Part shown: positions 8,968 to 16,830 of the stretch, piece by piece | Layout: each line of letters starts with the position of its first letter | How positions within the stretch are numbered: position 1 is the stretch's first letter | Assembly: GCA_039922495.1 (NCBI GenBank) | Contig: JBDTEO010000017.1 | Location: forward strand, 62,001 to 126,000 | DNA length: 64,000 nt | From: JALYYC01 sp039922495 | GTDB lineage: Bacteria; Chloroflexota; Dormibacteria; CF-121 | Reading direction: 5' to 3' | The notes under the pieces: generated by a model | Database searches by the model: none | What the model was told of the DNA's origin: nothing | What the model saw: the letters and a program-made list of their open reading frames with translations, nothing else | Made by a program: the position numbers and the translations under genes

Positions 8968-10062
8968 TCATTGCTCGAACGCGTCCAGCGCCAGCTGCAG
9001 GGCGCGCCCGACGGCCTCGCGGTCGGCGAGGGCGTCGGGTTGCTGCTCGACCAGCTTGCGAACCATCTCGCCGCGGCTGGTGAATTCCTGCGCCACCGAC
9101 TCGAGATTGTGTGAGACCTGCGATCGATCCTCGAAGTCGAGGTGCGAGAACCCCTCGCCACATTCCGCGGCGAGCGCCCGCGGGTCCAGGTCGAGGGCGG
9201 GGGCGCGGTGGCCGTCCAGCGTGACCTGCACCACGGCGCCTTCCAGCTGGTGTGCCTCTCGCAGGCGCTGCACCGTATCCCGTACCTCGTCGCGGCTCGT
9301 CATCCCGGTGATGTCGATCGTCTCGCGAACGAACCGGCGCCCGGCGACATCCTCCAATCTGATGGTGGTGGTGCCGTCATCCTCGACCGTGACCAGGGCG
9401 GTCCCATGAAAGCCGTCCCGGCCCCAGGTCAACGGTTCCGGGCTGCCGGGGTAGGTGACGACCTCACCTGTGCGGCCTTCGTGGTAGTGGCCGAGCAGGG
9501 CATGACGAAAGCCCGCCTCGCGGACCTGATCGGGGGTCAACGGCTTCAGTGGCACGGTGCCCTCGGGGAGCGCGCTCATGTCGGAAGCATGCAGGAGGAG
9601 GAGATGGATCCCCTCACCCAGCCGGGCGAAATCGCGCAGGGGAGCTTCGGTGACCGCCGGCCGCATGAAGCCCGCCGACCAGATGTCGACCGATCCGAAG
9701 CGATAGGGTCGCAGCTCCTCGTGGGCGGCGATGGTGACGTTGGATGGCCAGCGCAGATAGCGATAGGGCGACCCGGCCACGGCGGGATCGGCATGGCCGG
9801 GGGCCACGAGCACCGGCCGCCCGGCTTCGCCGAGCGTCTGGGCGACAAAGTTCCCGGTGTCGCGGGTCACCTGGTCGTGTTCGAAGAGATCCCCGCCACA
9901 CGTGATCAGGTCCACGGATTCCTCGCGCGCCCGCTGGATGATTCGGATCAGGGCCGCCCGCAGGTCTTCACGGCGTCGTTGTGCGCCGACGCCGAAGAGG
10001 CGCTGACTCGCGAACGATCGGTCCAGATGCAGGTCGGCAAAATGGAGCAGGCGAAGGGCCAC
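8968..10062 (-). CDS. Mre11/SbcD-like metallophosphoesterase (YhaO type)
   Basis: 364 residues from the GTG at 10062, which has a G-rich Shine-Dalgarno region (GGGGG) just upstream. Metal motifs in order: DLHLD (10-14), GGDLFE (56-61), then GHAD (89-92) where the family has GNHD, and LLGHYHEG near 191. The third motif therefore lacks the usual Asn-His pair; the His is the proton donor in Mre11. The rest of the metal site is present. It should bind the YhaN-like ATPase encoded next. Endo/exonuclease activity on DNA ends is the family role, but the altered motif makes catalysis uncertain. Confidence 0.85.
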   Translation of the reverse strand: MALRLLHFADLHLDRSFASQRLFGVGAQRRREDLRAALIRIIQRAREESVDLITCGGDLFEHDQVTRDTGNFVAQTLGEAGRPVLVAPGHADPAVAGSPYRYLRWPSNVTIAAHEELRPYRFGSVDIWSAGFMRPAVTEAPLRDFARLGEGIHLLLLHASDMSALPEGTVPLKPLTPDQVREAGFRHALLGHYHEGRTGEVVTYPGSPEPLTWGRDGFHGTALVTVEDDGTTTIRLEDVAGRRFVRETIDITGMTSRDEVRDTVQRLREAHQLEGAVVQVTLDGHRAPALDLDPRALAAECGEGFSHLDFEDRSQVSHNLESVAQEFTSRGEMVRKLVEQQPDALADREAVGRALQLALDAFEQ

Positions 10063-10127
10063 AAATCCCCCGTAACCACGAAATTGATGCCCGGCGCGAT
10101 GGCATAGGCGAACGCAAAAACAGGGCA

Positions 10128-10133
10128 ATTATA
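10128..10133 (-). promoter_or_regulatory. -10 element of the Mre11/Rad50-like operon
   Basis: TATAAT on the minus strand, about 65 bases before the GTG at 10062. No convincing -35 is visible. The intergenic space is shared with the divergent WYL gene. Confidence 0.5.
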
Positions 10134-10176
10134 GTGCTTGTTCGGCCTCGGATCGGGGGTGTCTAGACTTTTCTGA

Positions 10177-11166
10177 ATGGGGTCGTTCGAGAAAGGGGAT
10201 CGCGGTGCCCGCATCCTGAAGTTGCAAACCCTGCTCCAGGGCAACCCGCGCGGCTTGACGACGAGCGAGATTGCCGGGCGGACCGGCGTGACCGTGCGCA
10301 CCACCTACCGCGACATTCGGGCTCTCGAGGCGATGAATGTCCCGGTCTATGAGGACAACAAACGGATCGTGATCGATCCCAACTTCTTCATCGCCCCGGT
10401 TAAATTCACGCTCCAAGAGGCGATGGCGCTGCTGATGGGCGTGCGCCTGATGCATCGCCACAGTCAGGAGGCGGATCCCGGCGTCGCCGATGCCTTCACC
10501 AAGCTGGCCGCGGTCCTGCCCGCACCCGTGGCCGAATACGTCCATGCCACCGTTCGGCAGATGGAGAACCGGCCGGTCAATCCGGCGACCAGCCGGGTCT
10601 GGCAGACGGTGGTCTTGAGCTGGGCAGGGCGCAAGGTCGTCCGGATCTGGTATCCGACGGGGGGAGGCCCGGTCCGGCCACGCTCGATCGAGCCCTACTT
10701 CCTGGAACCCTCGCTGATCGGGCACAGTAGCTACGTAGTCGCCCGCGACCGTGAGCTGGGCGAGATGCGGACCTTCAAGCTGGAACGCATCGTGCGGGCC
10801 GAGCAGATGGCGGAGAGCTATCGGATCCCTGCCGACTTCGACATCAATCGTCACCTGGCTCGAGCGTGGGGCATCTTCAACTCAGGCGAGCCGGTCGAAG
10901 TGCACGTGCGATTCTTTCCTCCGGCCGCGGCGCGCGTTCGCGAAACCATCTGGCATCCATCCCAGCGGCTCAGCGATGCCGCCAAGGGCGTGGTCGAAAT
11001 GCGGGTCACCGTCGCGGGGACGGTCGAGATTGCCCCCTGGATTCTTGGTTGGGGCGATTCGGTCGAGGTCCTGGCTCCCGCCGATCTCCGTCAGCGCATC
11101 GCGGAAGCCGGCGCCAAAATGGCCGTGCTCAACGCCGCGGCGCGTCCGGGGAAGCGCCGGGCTTAA
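10177..11166 (+). CDS. WYL-domain transcriptional regulator
   Basis: 329 residues. An N-terminal winged HTH of DeoR type (ILKLQTLLQGNPRGLTTSEIAGRTGVTVRTTYRDIRAL, about 13-50) is followed by a WYL domain (KVVRIWYPT to SSYVVARD, about 150-200) and a C-terminal extension. WYL regulators often sense nucleic acid or nucleotide ligands, as in PafBC of the mycobacterial DNA-damage response. The gene is divergent from the Mre11/Rad50-like pair, so it may control it. TAGACT (10164-10169) ends seven bases before the ATG, suggesting a leaderless mRNA. The 3' end overlaps the convergent zinc-ribbon gene by four bases. Confidence 0.85.
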   Translation: MGSFEKGDRGARILKLQTLLQGNPRGLTTSEIAGRTGVTVRTTYRDIRALEAMNVPVYEDNKRIVIDPNFFIAPVKFTLQEAMALLMGVRLMHRHSQEADPGVADAFTKLAAVLPAPVAEYVHATVRQMENRPVNPATSRVWQTVVLSWAGRKVVRIWYPTGGGPVRPRSIEPYFLEPSLIGHSSYVVARDRELGEMRTFKLERIVRAEQMAESYRIPADFDINRHLARAWGIFNSGEPVEVHVRFFPPAAARVRETIWHPSQRLSDAAKGVVEMRVTVAGTVEIAPWILGWGDSVEVLAPADLRQRIAEAGAKMAVLNAAARPGKRRA

Positions 11167-11387
11167 GCCGCGACGCGCGGCGACTTGCCGCAGTTCGGGC
11201 ACGGGGTGCCGGCCTTCAGCTCCGCGCGTTTGAAGGCGTGGCCGGAGCAGTGGGGGCAGAGCGCCCCAGGCCGAAGCGAGTGCCCCTGCTCGGCCTTCTG
11301 GATCCGCTCGCGAACGTGGCTCTCGTCGTCCTTCGGCAGGAAGCGTGGGTCGCTTGCGGGGCTGGTGAGGTTGGCGTCGTTCTTCAT
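11163..11387 (-). CDS. Small zinc-ribbon protein
   Basis: 74 residues from the ATG at 11387, one base after the stop of the uracil-DNA glycosylase-like gene, so the two are coupled. A C-terminal CPHC...CPNC ribbon can bind zinc. The N-terminus is charged and probably helical (DDESHVRERIQKAEQGHS). The function is unknown. Its place right after a DNA-repair glycosylase suggests a nucleic-acid-associated role, which is inference. Confidence 0.6.
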   Translation of the reverse strand: MKNDANLTSPASDPRFLPKDDESHVRERIQKAEQGHSLRPGALCPHCSGHAFKRAELKAGTPCPNCGKSPRVAA

Positions 11388-11388
11388 C

Positions 11389-12138
11389 TCAGGCGGCCTT
11401 TTGCTGTGCGACGCCGTCGAAGAGTTCCGGGCTGATCCGGTCGGCAATCGCCCGCGCGATCACGTCCGGCCGCAACTCCACGCTCCGCTGGAACGGATGG
11501 ACGCTCAGGATGACCGGGACGGTACGACCGCCGAGCTCCGTGCTCACGGTGGTTCCGTGCAGGGCCGTGATCGGGCCGAAGCCATCCCAGGTTTGCCCGC
11601 TGCGCGACCAGAAGTAGCGAGCGGTGGGTCCGCCCATCGCCACCACGACTGCCGGCGCGATCGGACCCAGCAGGCTCTGCAGGTGCCGCTCCGCGCATTG
11701 ACCCAGCGCGGCGTCGGTCACCCGGTCAGGAATCTCGGTTGCGCAGCGAACCGCCCAGGTATGAAAGGCCAGCTGGAGGCCATCGCGCTTTTCCGGGGTC
11801 TGCCCGAGCCGCTTGCGCGTCGCGGCCAGCACTGCCCGCACGAACTGAAAGTAGGGCTGCGGCGTTTCCGCCGTCATGTGGTGTTCCAGCGTGGATTCGA
11901 TCTCGAGCCACTCGGCGAAGGCGTCGTTGCTCGCGCTCGCCGGGTCGAGCGGGCTCGGGCTTAGAAAGACCACCGGACCGCGAGGGTTCCCGAAGCCGAC
12001 CTGCGGGCGGCGAAGCGGGCGGGCCAGGTTGGCGCAGGGGCTGTCCGAGCCGCGATCGGACTCGGCCACGGCGCAGCCGTGGAGCCGTTTCAAGGGGTCG
12101 GAACCGAAGAATTGCAGGTACTGAGGACCCTTGCTCAT
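11389..12138 (-). CDS. Uracil-DNA glycosylase superfamily protein (family 4-like, divergent)
   Basis: 249 residues. The core resembles Fe-S family 4 UDGs: GPVVFLSPSPLDP occupies the place of the GEAPG motif. RCATEIPDRVTDAALGQC keeps a Cys-x15-Cys pair like the KCRPPGNR...ACRP region. SLLGPIAPAVVVAMGGPTAR matches the strand-helix that follows, and LSVHPFQ matches the HPS motif. Two more Cys lie near the N-terminus (about 22 and 34), enough for a 4Fe-4S cluster. The water-activating motif is not canonical, so the base specificity is open. It heads an operon with the zinc-ribbon gene. Confidence 0.72.
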   Translation of the reverse strand: MSKGPQYLQFFGSDPLKRLHGCAVAESDRGSDSPCANLARPLRRPQVGFGNPRGPVVFLSPSPLDPASASNDAFAEWLEIESTLEHHMTAETPQPYFQFVRAVLAATRKRLGQTPEKRDGLQLAFHTWAVRCATEIPDRVTDAALGQCAERHLQSLLGPIAPAVVVAMGGPTARYFWSRSGQTWDGFGPITALHGTTVSTELGGRTVPVILSVHPFQRSVELRPDVIARAIADRISPELFDGVAQQKAA

Positions 12139-12224
12139 GCTGATGGATTCGACGCAGCGTCACGAGCAAGCTTGCGCCCATGGCGCGCTCGAGAGCCGAG
12201 CCCGGCGGCCACTAAGATGCCGGG

Positions 12225-12578
12225 GTGAGACTTTCGGCGAGTTTTCCGCCCCGCCGGCCCCCGAAAGTGCCAACCGTTTTCGTGGAAGACCTGCACCGGC
12301 GCCTTGAGGGCCAGTCGCCACCCTTCGTTCTCGACGTTCGGGAGCCCTGGGAATACGCTGAAGGCCACGTTCCCGGCGCCCAGCTGGTCCCGCTGAGCGA
12401 GTTGGAGGAGCGGGTTGGCGAGGTGCCACGCGAGCGTCCGATCCTGGCCATCTGTCACAGTGGCCAGCGGAGCCTCGCCGCCGCCGCGTTCCTCCTGCTC
12501 CAGGGCTATGCCGACGTCAGCAACGTCGATGGTGGGACCGCCGCCTGGATTAAGCGGGGATATCCGATCGATCGCTAG
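12225..12578 (+). CDS. Single-domain rhodanese-like protein
   Basis: 117 residues. Rhodanese features: FVLDVREPWEYAEGHVPGA, then the active-site loop with C77 in ICHSGQRS, and GYADVSNVDGGTAAWIKRGYPI at the end. Such proteins carry sulfane sulfur on the Cys (thiosulfate or persulfide transfer). The GTG start is supported by TAAGAT (12213-12218), six bases upstream. It seems monocistronic, because the palindromic operator of rmuC follows its stop. Confidence 0.85.
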   Translation: MRLSASFPPRRPPKVPTVFVEDLHRRLEGQSPPFVLDVREPWEYAEGHVPGAQLVPLSELEERVGEVPRERPILAICHSGQRSLAAAAFLLLQGYADVSNVDGGTAAWIKRGYPIDR

Positions 12579-12597
12579 GCTGCGAAGCCACCAGGGC

Positions 12598-12617
12598 TGT
12601 GACAGACAGCTGTCGCA
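12598..12617 (+). promoter_or_regulatory. Palindromic operator, copy 2 (rmuC)
   Basis: TGTGACAGACAGCTGTCGCA on the plus strand, one base different from copy 1. It is followed by 9 nt, TTGACT (12627-12632, a weak -10), 6 nt and an ATG at 12639. This is the same geometry as the copies at 5686 and 55361. Confidence 0.75.
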
Positions 12618-12638
12618 AGCCGCTGCTTGACTTTGCCC

Positions 12639-12701
12639 ATGCTGGTCACCACCATGAAGGCAGCCAATCGTCCTGCATGCGTCTTGAAGGAGTCCACGTG
12701 A
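12639..12701 (+). CDS. 20-residue leader peptide coupled to rmuC
   Basis: The ATG lies six bases after TTGACT and 21 bases after the palindrome, the spacing used by the two other operator-linked genes. The frame gives 20 residues beginning MLVTTMKAANRP and ends in a TGA that overlaps the rmuC GTG (GTGA). It would be the first codon of a leaderless mRNA, with rmuC translated by coupling plus its own Shine-Dalgarno sequence. The peptide sequence itself may not matter. This is a prediction from position only. Confidence 0.45.
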   Translation: MLVTTMKAANRPACVLKEST

Positions 12702-13819
12702 GCGTTCCTGAACTGGTTCTTGTCGTTCTGGCCACGGCCGCGCTCGCCGGAGTCGTCGGCCTGCTGATCAGCCGCCGTCCCACCCCGCCACTCGCCTCGG
12801 AAGCGGTCCTGAAGGCGCTGGCGGACCTCGGATCCCTCAAATCGCAGGTGGACTCGATGACCAGCCAGCAGGGAGCCCTGACGCAGACCATGGGGAACCT
12901 CCAGGTCGCGGTTCAGGGTGTTGGCATAAAGGTCCTCGAAAGCTCCGCCGGCGTTCGGGACGCCCTGGGGCGGGAGCTCTCCGAAGCGCGGGTGGTCGTC
13001 GAGCGGCTCAAGGTCGACGCCGAGGAACGTCGGCGCATGGACGAGGACGTCCAGGCGTCCGCCCGCCGGATTGAAACCGTGCTCCTCGGCAGCCGAACCC
13101 GTGGGGCGGCCGGCGAGAACATCCTGCAAGACGCCTTTCGGCAATTTCCAGCCCAGATGATCGACATGAATTTCCGTGTCAATGGCAAGGTCGTCGAGTA
13201 CGCCCTTGTGCTGGCCAACGGCAAGCGGCTCCCGATCGACAGCAAGTGGCCGTCACCGGACCTTCTCGACCGGCTCGGCGAGGACACGCGTGACGCCGTG
13301 CAGGAGGCCGCCGTCGTCCAGGAGATCGAGCGGGTGCTCCGAACCAAGGTCCGCGAGGTCAAGCAGTACATCGATCCGTCCTGCACGCTCGCGTTTGCCG
13401 TCGCAGCCGTTCCGGACCCGGTGTTCAATGCCTGCCGGCGCGGACACCTCGAAGCCTATCGGGAGGGAGTCATCTTGATGCCGTACAGCATGACCGTGCC
13501 CTACGTGCTGGCGCTCTTCCGGTTGCACCTGCAGTACGCTCGGTCGATCGACCTCGAGAACCTGGAAGGCTACCTTCAGCAGATCGATGACAACGTCGCC
13601 GCCCTCGACCGGGTGCTGGAGAACAGCATCTCGCGCGGAAGCACCATGATCCAGAACGCCTTCACCGACTGCAAGCGCAACCTGGGCCAGATGCGTGGTG
13701 CCATTGCCGCGCTCCGTTCGATGCCGCAGGTTGGAATGGTCGAACCGGAGCCGGTGCCGGCGCCCGATGAGCTGGGGGAGAGGCAGGTCACGCTAGTGAT
13801 GTCGGCCGTCGACCGCTAA
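12698..13819 (+). CDS. rmuC: DNA recombination protein RmuC
   Basis: 373 residues from GTG 12698, chosen for the AAGGAG at 12687-12692. An N-terminal membrane helix (ELVLVVLATAALAGVVGLLI) is followed by coiled coil. The RmuC nuclease-like core contains RGAAGENILQDAFRQFP, LPIDSKWPSPD and VKQYIDPSCTLAFAVAAVPDPVF, then MPYSMTVPYVLALFRLH. The family is linked to limiting inversions at inverted repeats and carries a PD-(D/E)xK-like fold. The palindromic operator and leader peptide suggest DNA-damage control. Confidence 0.9.
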   Translation: MSVPELVLVVLATAALAGVVGLLISRRPTPPLASEAVLKALADLGSLKSQVDSMTSQQGALTQTMGNLQVAVQGVGIKVLESSAGVRDALGRELSEARVVVERLKVDAEERRRMDEDVQASARRIETVLLGSRTRGAAGENILQDAFRQFPAQMIDMNFRVNGKVVEYALVLANGKRLPIDSKWPSPDLLDRLGEDTRDAVQEAAVVQEIERVLRTKVREVKQYIDPSCTLAFAVAAVPDPVFNACRRGHLEAYREGVILMPYSMTVPYVLALFRLHLQYARSIDLENLEGYLQQIDDNVAALDRVLENSISRGSTMIQNAFTDCKRNLGQMRGAIAALRSMPQVGMVEPEPVPAPDELGERQVTLVMSAVDR

Positions 13820-13832
13820 CGCCAGCGGTCGA
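13809..13832. terminator. Bidirectional hairpin between convergent genes
   Basis: Nine-bp perfect stem TCGACCGCT / AGCGGTCGA with a six-base loop. It overlaps the rmuC stop codon and lies just beyond the stop of the convergent gene. No T-run follows, so termination strength is uncertain. Confidence 0.5.
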
Positions 13833-13833
13833 A

Positions 13834-14343
13834 TCAGGCCAGGCCCGGGGTGCGGGACAGGCGCATGACGACGACGAGGAGGATCAGGAAGCCCGCCCCC
13901 GCCATCGTGGTCAGGTTGTCAGGCCCGGATCCGGAGCCGTCGATCACCAGTTGATCGTCGGCCAGCACCGTGCCGCCCTCATTCGTCACGGCGACGGGAT
14001 AGGAACCGTTCGCCAGGTCGAGCGGGACCTGGACGCGTAAGGTCTGGGGGTCAGGGGCCTCGATGGTGGTCGCCGGATGGCCTCCCACCTGGACCGTCGT
14101 CGTGGCGCTCAGGTGCTGGCCGATGATCAGGATGTTGGGCTGTTGGGCCGGATTGACTTTGATCGGATTCACCTGAAAAACCACTGGCGGCGGCGGACCC
14201 ACCTTGCGGGCCTGCCCGGGCGCTGTCGGACGGGGAAGGGAGGGCTTCGCTTTCGTCGCGGCCAGCGCCGGCGTGCCGCTGAGAGCCAGGCACACGAGCC
14301 CGACGGTGGTTCCGGTAATGAGCCGTTGCAGAAGTCTGATCAA
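13834..14343 (-). CDS. Exported or membrane-anchored IPT/TIG-like protein
   Basis: 169 residues if started at the TTG at 14343, which has AGAGG five bases upstream; an ATG at 14415 would add a non-signal-like extension. A signal-like helix (LITGTTVGLVCLALSGTPALA) is followed by a Pro-rich linker. One Ig-like TIG domain comes next (VFQVNPIKVNPAQQPNILIIGQHL ... YPVAVTNEGGTV). The protein ends in a membrane helix with a basic tail. It is probably surface-displayed, with unknown binding partner. Confidence 0.6.
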   Translation of the reverse strand: MIRLLQRLITGTTVGLVCLALSGTPALAATKAKPSLPRPTAPGQARKVGPPPPVVFQVNPIKVNPAQQPNILIIGQHLSATTTVQVGGHPATTIEAPDPQTLRVQVPLDLANGSYPVAVTNEGGTVLADDQLVIDGSGSGPDNLTTMAGAGFLILLVVVMRLSRTPGLA

Positions 14344-14443
14344 GATGCCTCTGTTTTGATAACGGTGCGTCGTCGGCACGGCGCATGGCGAAATGGCCCA
14401 TTTCCGAGTGCGCAAAGCGCTGTAGTCGTAACCCCCGCTGTAA

Positions 14444-14477
14444 GAAAGGCCCCCGCGCAGCCGGCGCGGAGGCTTTC
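14444..14477 (-). terminator. Terminator of the histone-H1-like gene
   Basis: On the minus strand, arms AAAGCCTCCGCGC and GCGCGGGGGCCTTT with a CGGCT loop, followed by a short pyrimidine run. It lies about 15 bases past the stop at 14490. Confidence 0.7.
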
Positions 14478-14489
14478 ACAGACGACGTT

Positions 14490-15062
14490 TTAGCGGTTGC
14501 TGCTCCCGGGCCAGGGTGTCTCCGGCGGCCGCTCGCCGATCTTGATGCGTTCGGAGCCGCCGGACCCGCTGGAAGAGTCCGACTCGCTGCCGAACCCGCT
14601 ATCGCTGCCGAACCCGCTGAGGCTGGGCGGGATGTTGGTGGGCTCGGCCGGCCGGGCGACGGGCCGGATTGACGGACCGCTGGGGGCCAGCGGTGCGGGC
14701 GTCGGAGCGATCGCAGGCCGTGGTGCCGCCGGTTTTGGGGCCGCTGCGACGCTTGGGCTCGTTGTGGGCGTCCGCCGGCTGGGTGCCGCCTTCGGCTTGG
14801 CCGCCGTCGACCGCCTGGCGGCGGTTCGCTTGACGGCCGACTTCTTGGCCAGCGTCTTCCCGGCGCGTTTGGCCGTCGACGCGCGCTTGGCGGTCGTTCG
14901 CTTCGCCCCTGTGGCCTTGGCTTTCTTGCTGGCGGCCGACCGCTTCGGCAGGGTCTTTTTGGCCCGCCTGGCCGATGTGGTCGATTTCCTGGCCGTCGAA
15001 CGCTTGGCGGGGGACTTCTTGGTCGAGGACTTCTTGGTCGAGGACTTCTTCTTTGCCGGCAT
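14490..15062 (-). CDS. Histone H1-like, Lys/Ala-rich nucleoid protein
   Basis: 190 residues. The first half is a low-complexity basic tail built of KK-S-S-T and AKK/AKR units with no acidic residues. The middle is Pro/Ala-rich. The last 40 residues switch to Gly/Ser/Asp (GFGSDSGFGSESDSSSG) and turn acidic. The basic part resembles bacterial H1-like proteins that coat DNA without a folded domain; the acidic tail could modulate binding. Excellent Shine-Dalgarno GGGAGGAG before the ATG, and a good promoter at 15142-15170. Probably abundant. Confidence 0.72.
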   Translation of the reverse strand: MPAKKKSSTKKSSTKKSPAKRSTARKSTTSARRAKKTLPKRSAASKKAKATGAKRTTAKRASTAKRAGKTLAKKSAVKRTAARRSTAAKPKAAPSRRTPTTSPSVAAAPKPAAPRPAIAPTPAPLAPSGPSIRPVARPAEPTNIPPSLSGFGSDSGFGSESDSSSGSGGSERIKIGERPPETPWPGSSNR

Positions 15063-15141
15063 TTCTCCTCCCTCGGATGGCGCTATGAGTACTCGCCCGA
15101 TGGATCAGCGTGGACCAGATGATCCCACTGTTTTCCTGCGT

Positions 15142-15170
15142 GTTATAGCATCGGCCCCTCGCAAAGACAA
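15142..15170 (-). promoter_or_regulatory. Promoter of the histone-H1-like gene
   Basis: TTGTCT (15170-15165), 17-bp spacer, TATAAC (15147-15142) on the minus strand. The leader of about 70 bases carries the strong Shine-Dalgarno of the gene at 15062. Confidence 0.65.
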
Positions 15171-15173
15171 GCC

Positions 15174-15965
15174 TCAGTGTGCCTGCAGCCACTGGAGAAC
15201 GGCGGCGTTTACCTGGTTGCGCTCGAGATCAACCGTAATGGTGTGGCCCGATCCCTCGAACCAGAGCAAACGCTTGTCGACCGAGCCGAGCTGATCCAGG
15301 ATGAATGGCGCATTGCCGACGTCCACGGTGCGGTCGCGCCGGCCGTGCAAAATCAGCGCCGGCGTGGTAATCGTCGGCAATTCGGTCTCCAGGATTCGGA
15401 GCAGCTGCAGGAGGCTCTCGATACAGACGGTCGGCCGGCGGGCGTAGCTATGGAGGAAGCGAAGCGCGCTGGGATCGCCCAGGTCGCAATCATCGCCCGG
15501 CACGTGCCAGCGCACCACGTGCTTGAGACCGCCGATCACCCGGAGCCGCCAGTCTTTAAAGAACCTGGGTGAGCCCATTGCGCCCATCGTCACGACCCCG
15601 CGGACCGCCGGGTTGGTGGCGGCCAGGTGCAGCGCCAGCGTGCCACCGAGCGACTGGCCGGCGACAAAAACGGGGCCGCAATCGGCCTGCAGCGTGTGCA
15701 TCGCCTCCTCGGCCGAGCGGGCCCAGTCACGCCAGCGGGTTTGGGCCATCGCCTCCGGCGTCAGGCCATGCCCGGCGAGCAGCGGCGCCAGCACGTCGAA
15801 GCCATGGGCGGCCAGGTGCTCGCCGAGGCCCCGGACCTCCGGCGGCGTACCGGCAAACCCGTGGAGCAGCAAGCACCCCGGGCTCCCGCCGCGGAGCCGG
15901 AACGGCTGGAGGTCAGCAGGCTCGGCCGGGGTGCTCCAGATACGCGGTGAGGTACGAACGGCCAT
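15174..15965 (-). CDS. Alpha/beta hydrolase, carboxylesterase / monoacylglycerol lipase-like
   Basis: 263 residues. Family landmarks: CLLLHGFAGTPPEVRGLGEHLA (oxyanion strand), the nucleophile elbow GQSLGG, the acid in LILHGRRDRTVD and the catalytic His in EGSGHTITVD. This order and the short cap resemble Est30-type carboxylesterases that hydrolyse short acyl esters. The substrate is unknown. TAGACT (15980-15975) ends nine bases before the ATG. The gene is divergent from the LapA-like gene. Confidence 0.85.
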   Translation of the reverse strand: MAVRTSPRIWSTPAEPADLQPFRLRGGSPGCLLLHGFAGTPPEVRGLGEHLAAHGFDVLAPLLAGHGLTPEAMAQTRWRDWARSAEEAMHTLQADCGPVFVAGQSLGGTLALHLAATNPAVRGVVTMGAMGSPRFFKDWRLRVIGGLKHVVRWHVPGDDCDLGDPSALRFLHSYARRPTVCIESLLQLLRILETELPTITTPALILHGRRDRTVDVGNAPFILDQLGSVDKRLLWFEGSGHTITVDLERNQVNAAVLQWLQAH

Positions 15966-16073
15966 CCACGCTGGAGTCTAACGGTGGAGCAAGTTCGCCG
16001 GGCGCGGCCGGGTTATACCGTGCGGCGAAGAGCCCTTCTGGGGCGCTCGCACATTGGGGGTGATATCGAGCGC

Positions 16074-16394
16074 ATGGCGATCATTGGCTGGGTGGTAGCG
16101 TTGCTGTTGGGCATAGCGATCACGCTGTTCTCCGTGCAGAACCAGCAGGCGACGTCGGTCAACGTGGCCGGTGCCGTTTACCAGGGCATTCCGACCTGGG
16201 TCGTGATGCTGGCATCCATGGCGGCCGGGGCGTTGATCGTCATTGTGATCAGCCTGGTCGACCGCCTACGCTGGTTCATGACCAGCCGCTACAGCAAGAA
16301 GGTGCTCTCCGAGCACAAGAAGATGCTGGTCCAGCGCGAGAACCGGATTCACGAGCTCGAACAAGAGGTCATGCGGCTGCGAGGGGCGGCCTGA
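16074..16394 (+). CDS. LapA / DUF1049-domain membrane protein
   Basis: 106 residues from the ATG at 16074. Two membrane helices (AIIGWVVALLLGIAITLFSVQN and VVMLASMAAGALIVIVISLV) are joined by the family's NQQATSVNVAG strand. A cytoplasmic coiled coil (ENRIHELEQEVMRLRG) follows, typical of LapA domain proteins involved in envelope assembly. The next gene starts four bases after the stop, so they are cotranscribed. Confidence 0.75.
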   Translation: MAIIGWVVALLLGIAITLFSVQNQQATSVNVAGAVYQGIPTWVVMLASMAAGALIVIVISLVDRLRWFMTSRYSKKVLSEHKKMLVQRENRIHELEQEVMRLRGAA

Positions 16395-16398
16395 ATCG

Positions 16399-16830
16399 AT
16401 GGCCCTGAAAGTCTGCCCCCTGTGCGGGTACCGCTACAATGCGCCCGAAAACCAGACCTGCGGGAAATGCAAGGGCTGGCTTGGCGGCACGGCTGGTTCC
16501 GGCGCCGCGTCCGCGGTCGCCGCGGCACCGATCCGGCGGTCGTTGGTCCCGCGGTCGGTGCCGGAGTTCGCTTGCTACCTGCCGGTGCTGGCGGGCGCCA
16601 CGCTTGGTTGGCCGAACCCGATCGGGGCAGCCTTCGGTTTGCTCATGGGGGGGCTGATGATCAAGGTGGTTCGCCTCGACATGGAGCGTTTTTCCAAGGG
16701 GCTGTTGCTGGGGATCGTGATCGCCGGCGTGTTCTTCGGGTACCTGATCTTCTTACTGATCTTCAACTCCCTGTATTTCCTGCTCGAGCCCATCCTGCAA
16801 CCGCTGGTCGGGCGAACCTTCATTCACTAG
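16399..16830 (+). CDS. Zinc-ribbon membrane protein
   Basis: 143 residues. An N-terminal ribbon with CPLCGYRYNAPENQTCGKC can bind zinc. After an Ala/Gly linker there are three hydrophobic segments (about 55-75, 95-117 and 115-135). Function unknown. It is cotranscribed with the LapA-like gene and overlaps the convergent LLM oxidoreductase by 11 bases at the 3' end. Confidence 0.65.
   Translation: MALKVCPLCGYRYNAPENQTCGKCKGWLGGTAGSGAASAVAAAPIRRSLVPRSVPEFACYLPVLAGATLGWPNPIGAAFGLLMGGLMIKVVRLDMERFSKGLLLGIVIAGVFFGYLIFLLIFNSLYFLLEPILQPLVGRTFIH

Noticed and set aside
8946..9161. N-terminal extension of the Rad50-like frame to 9161
   Set aside because: It is Arg/Ser-rich, lies inside the Mre11-like gene and precedes the natural RLTRIEIEGFG start of the ATPase.
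9142..10107. 321-codon plus-strand frame
   Set aside because: Antisense to the Mre11-like gene, whose metal motifs and partner gene are clear.
14497..15294. 265-codon plus-strand frame with hydrophobic repeats
   Set aside because: It is the mirror of the Lys/Ala-rich histone-like gene, which has a strong Shine-Dalgarno, promoter and terminator on the minus strand.
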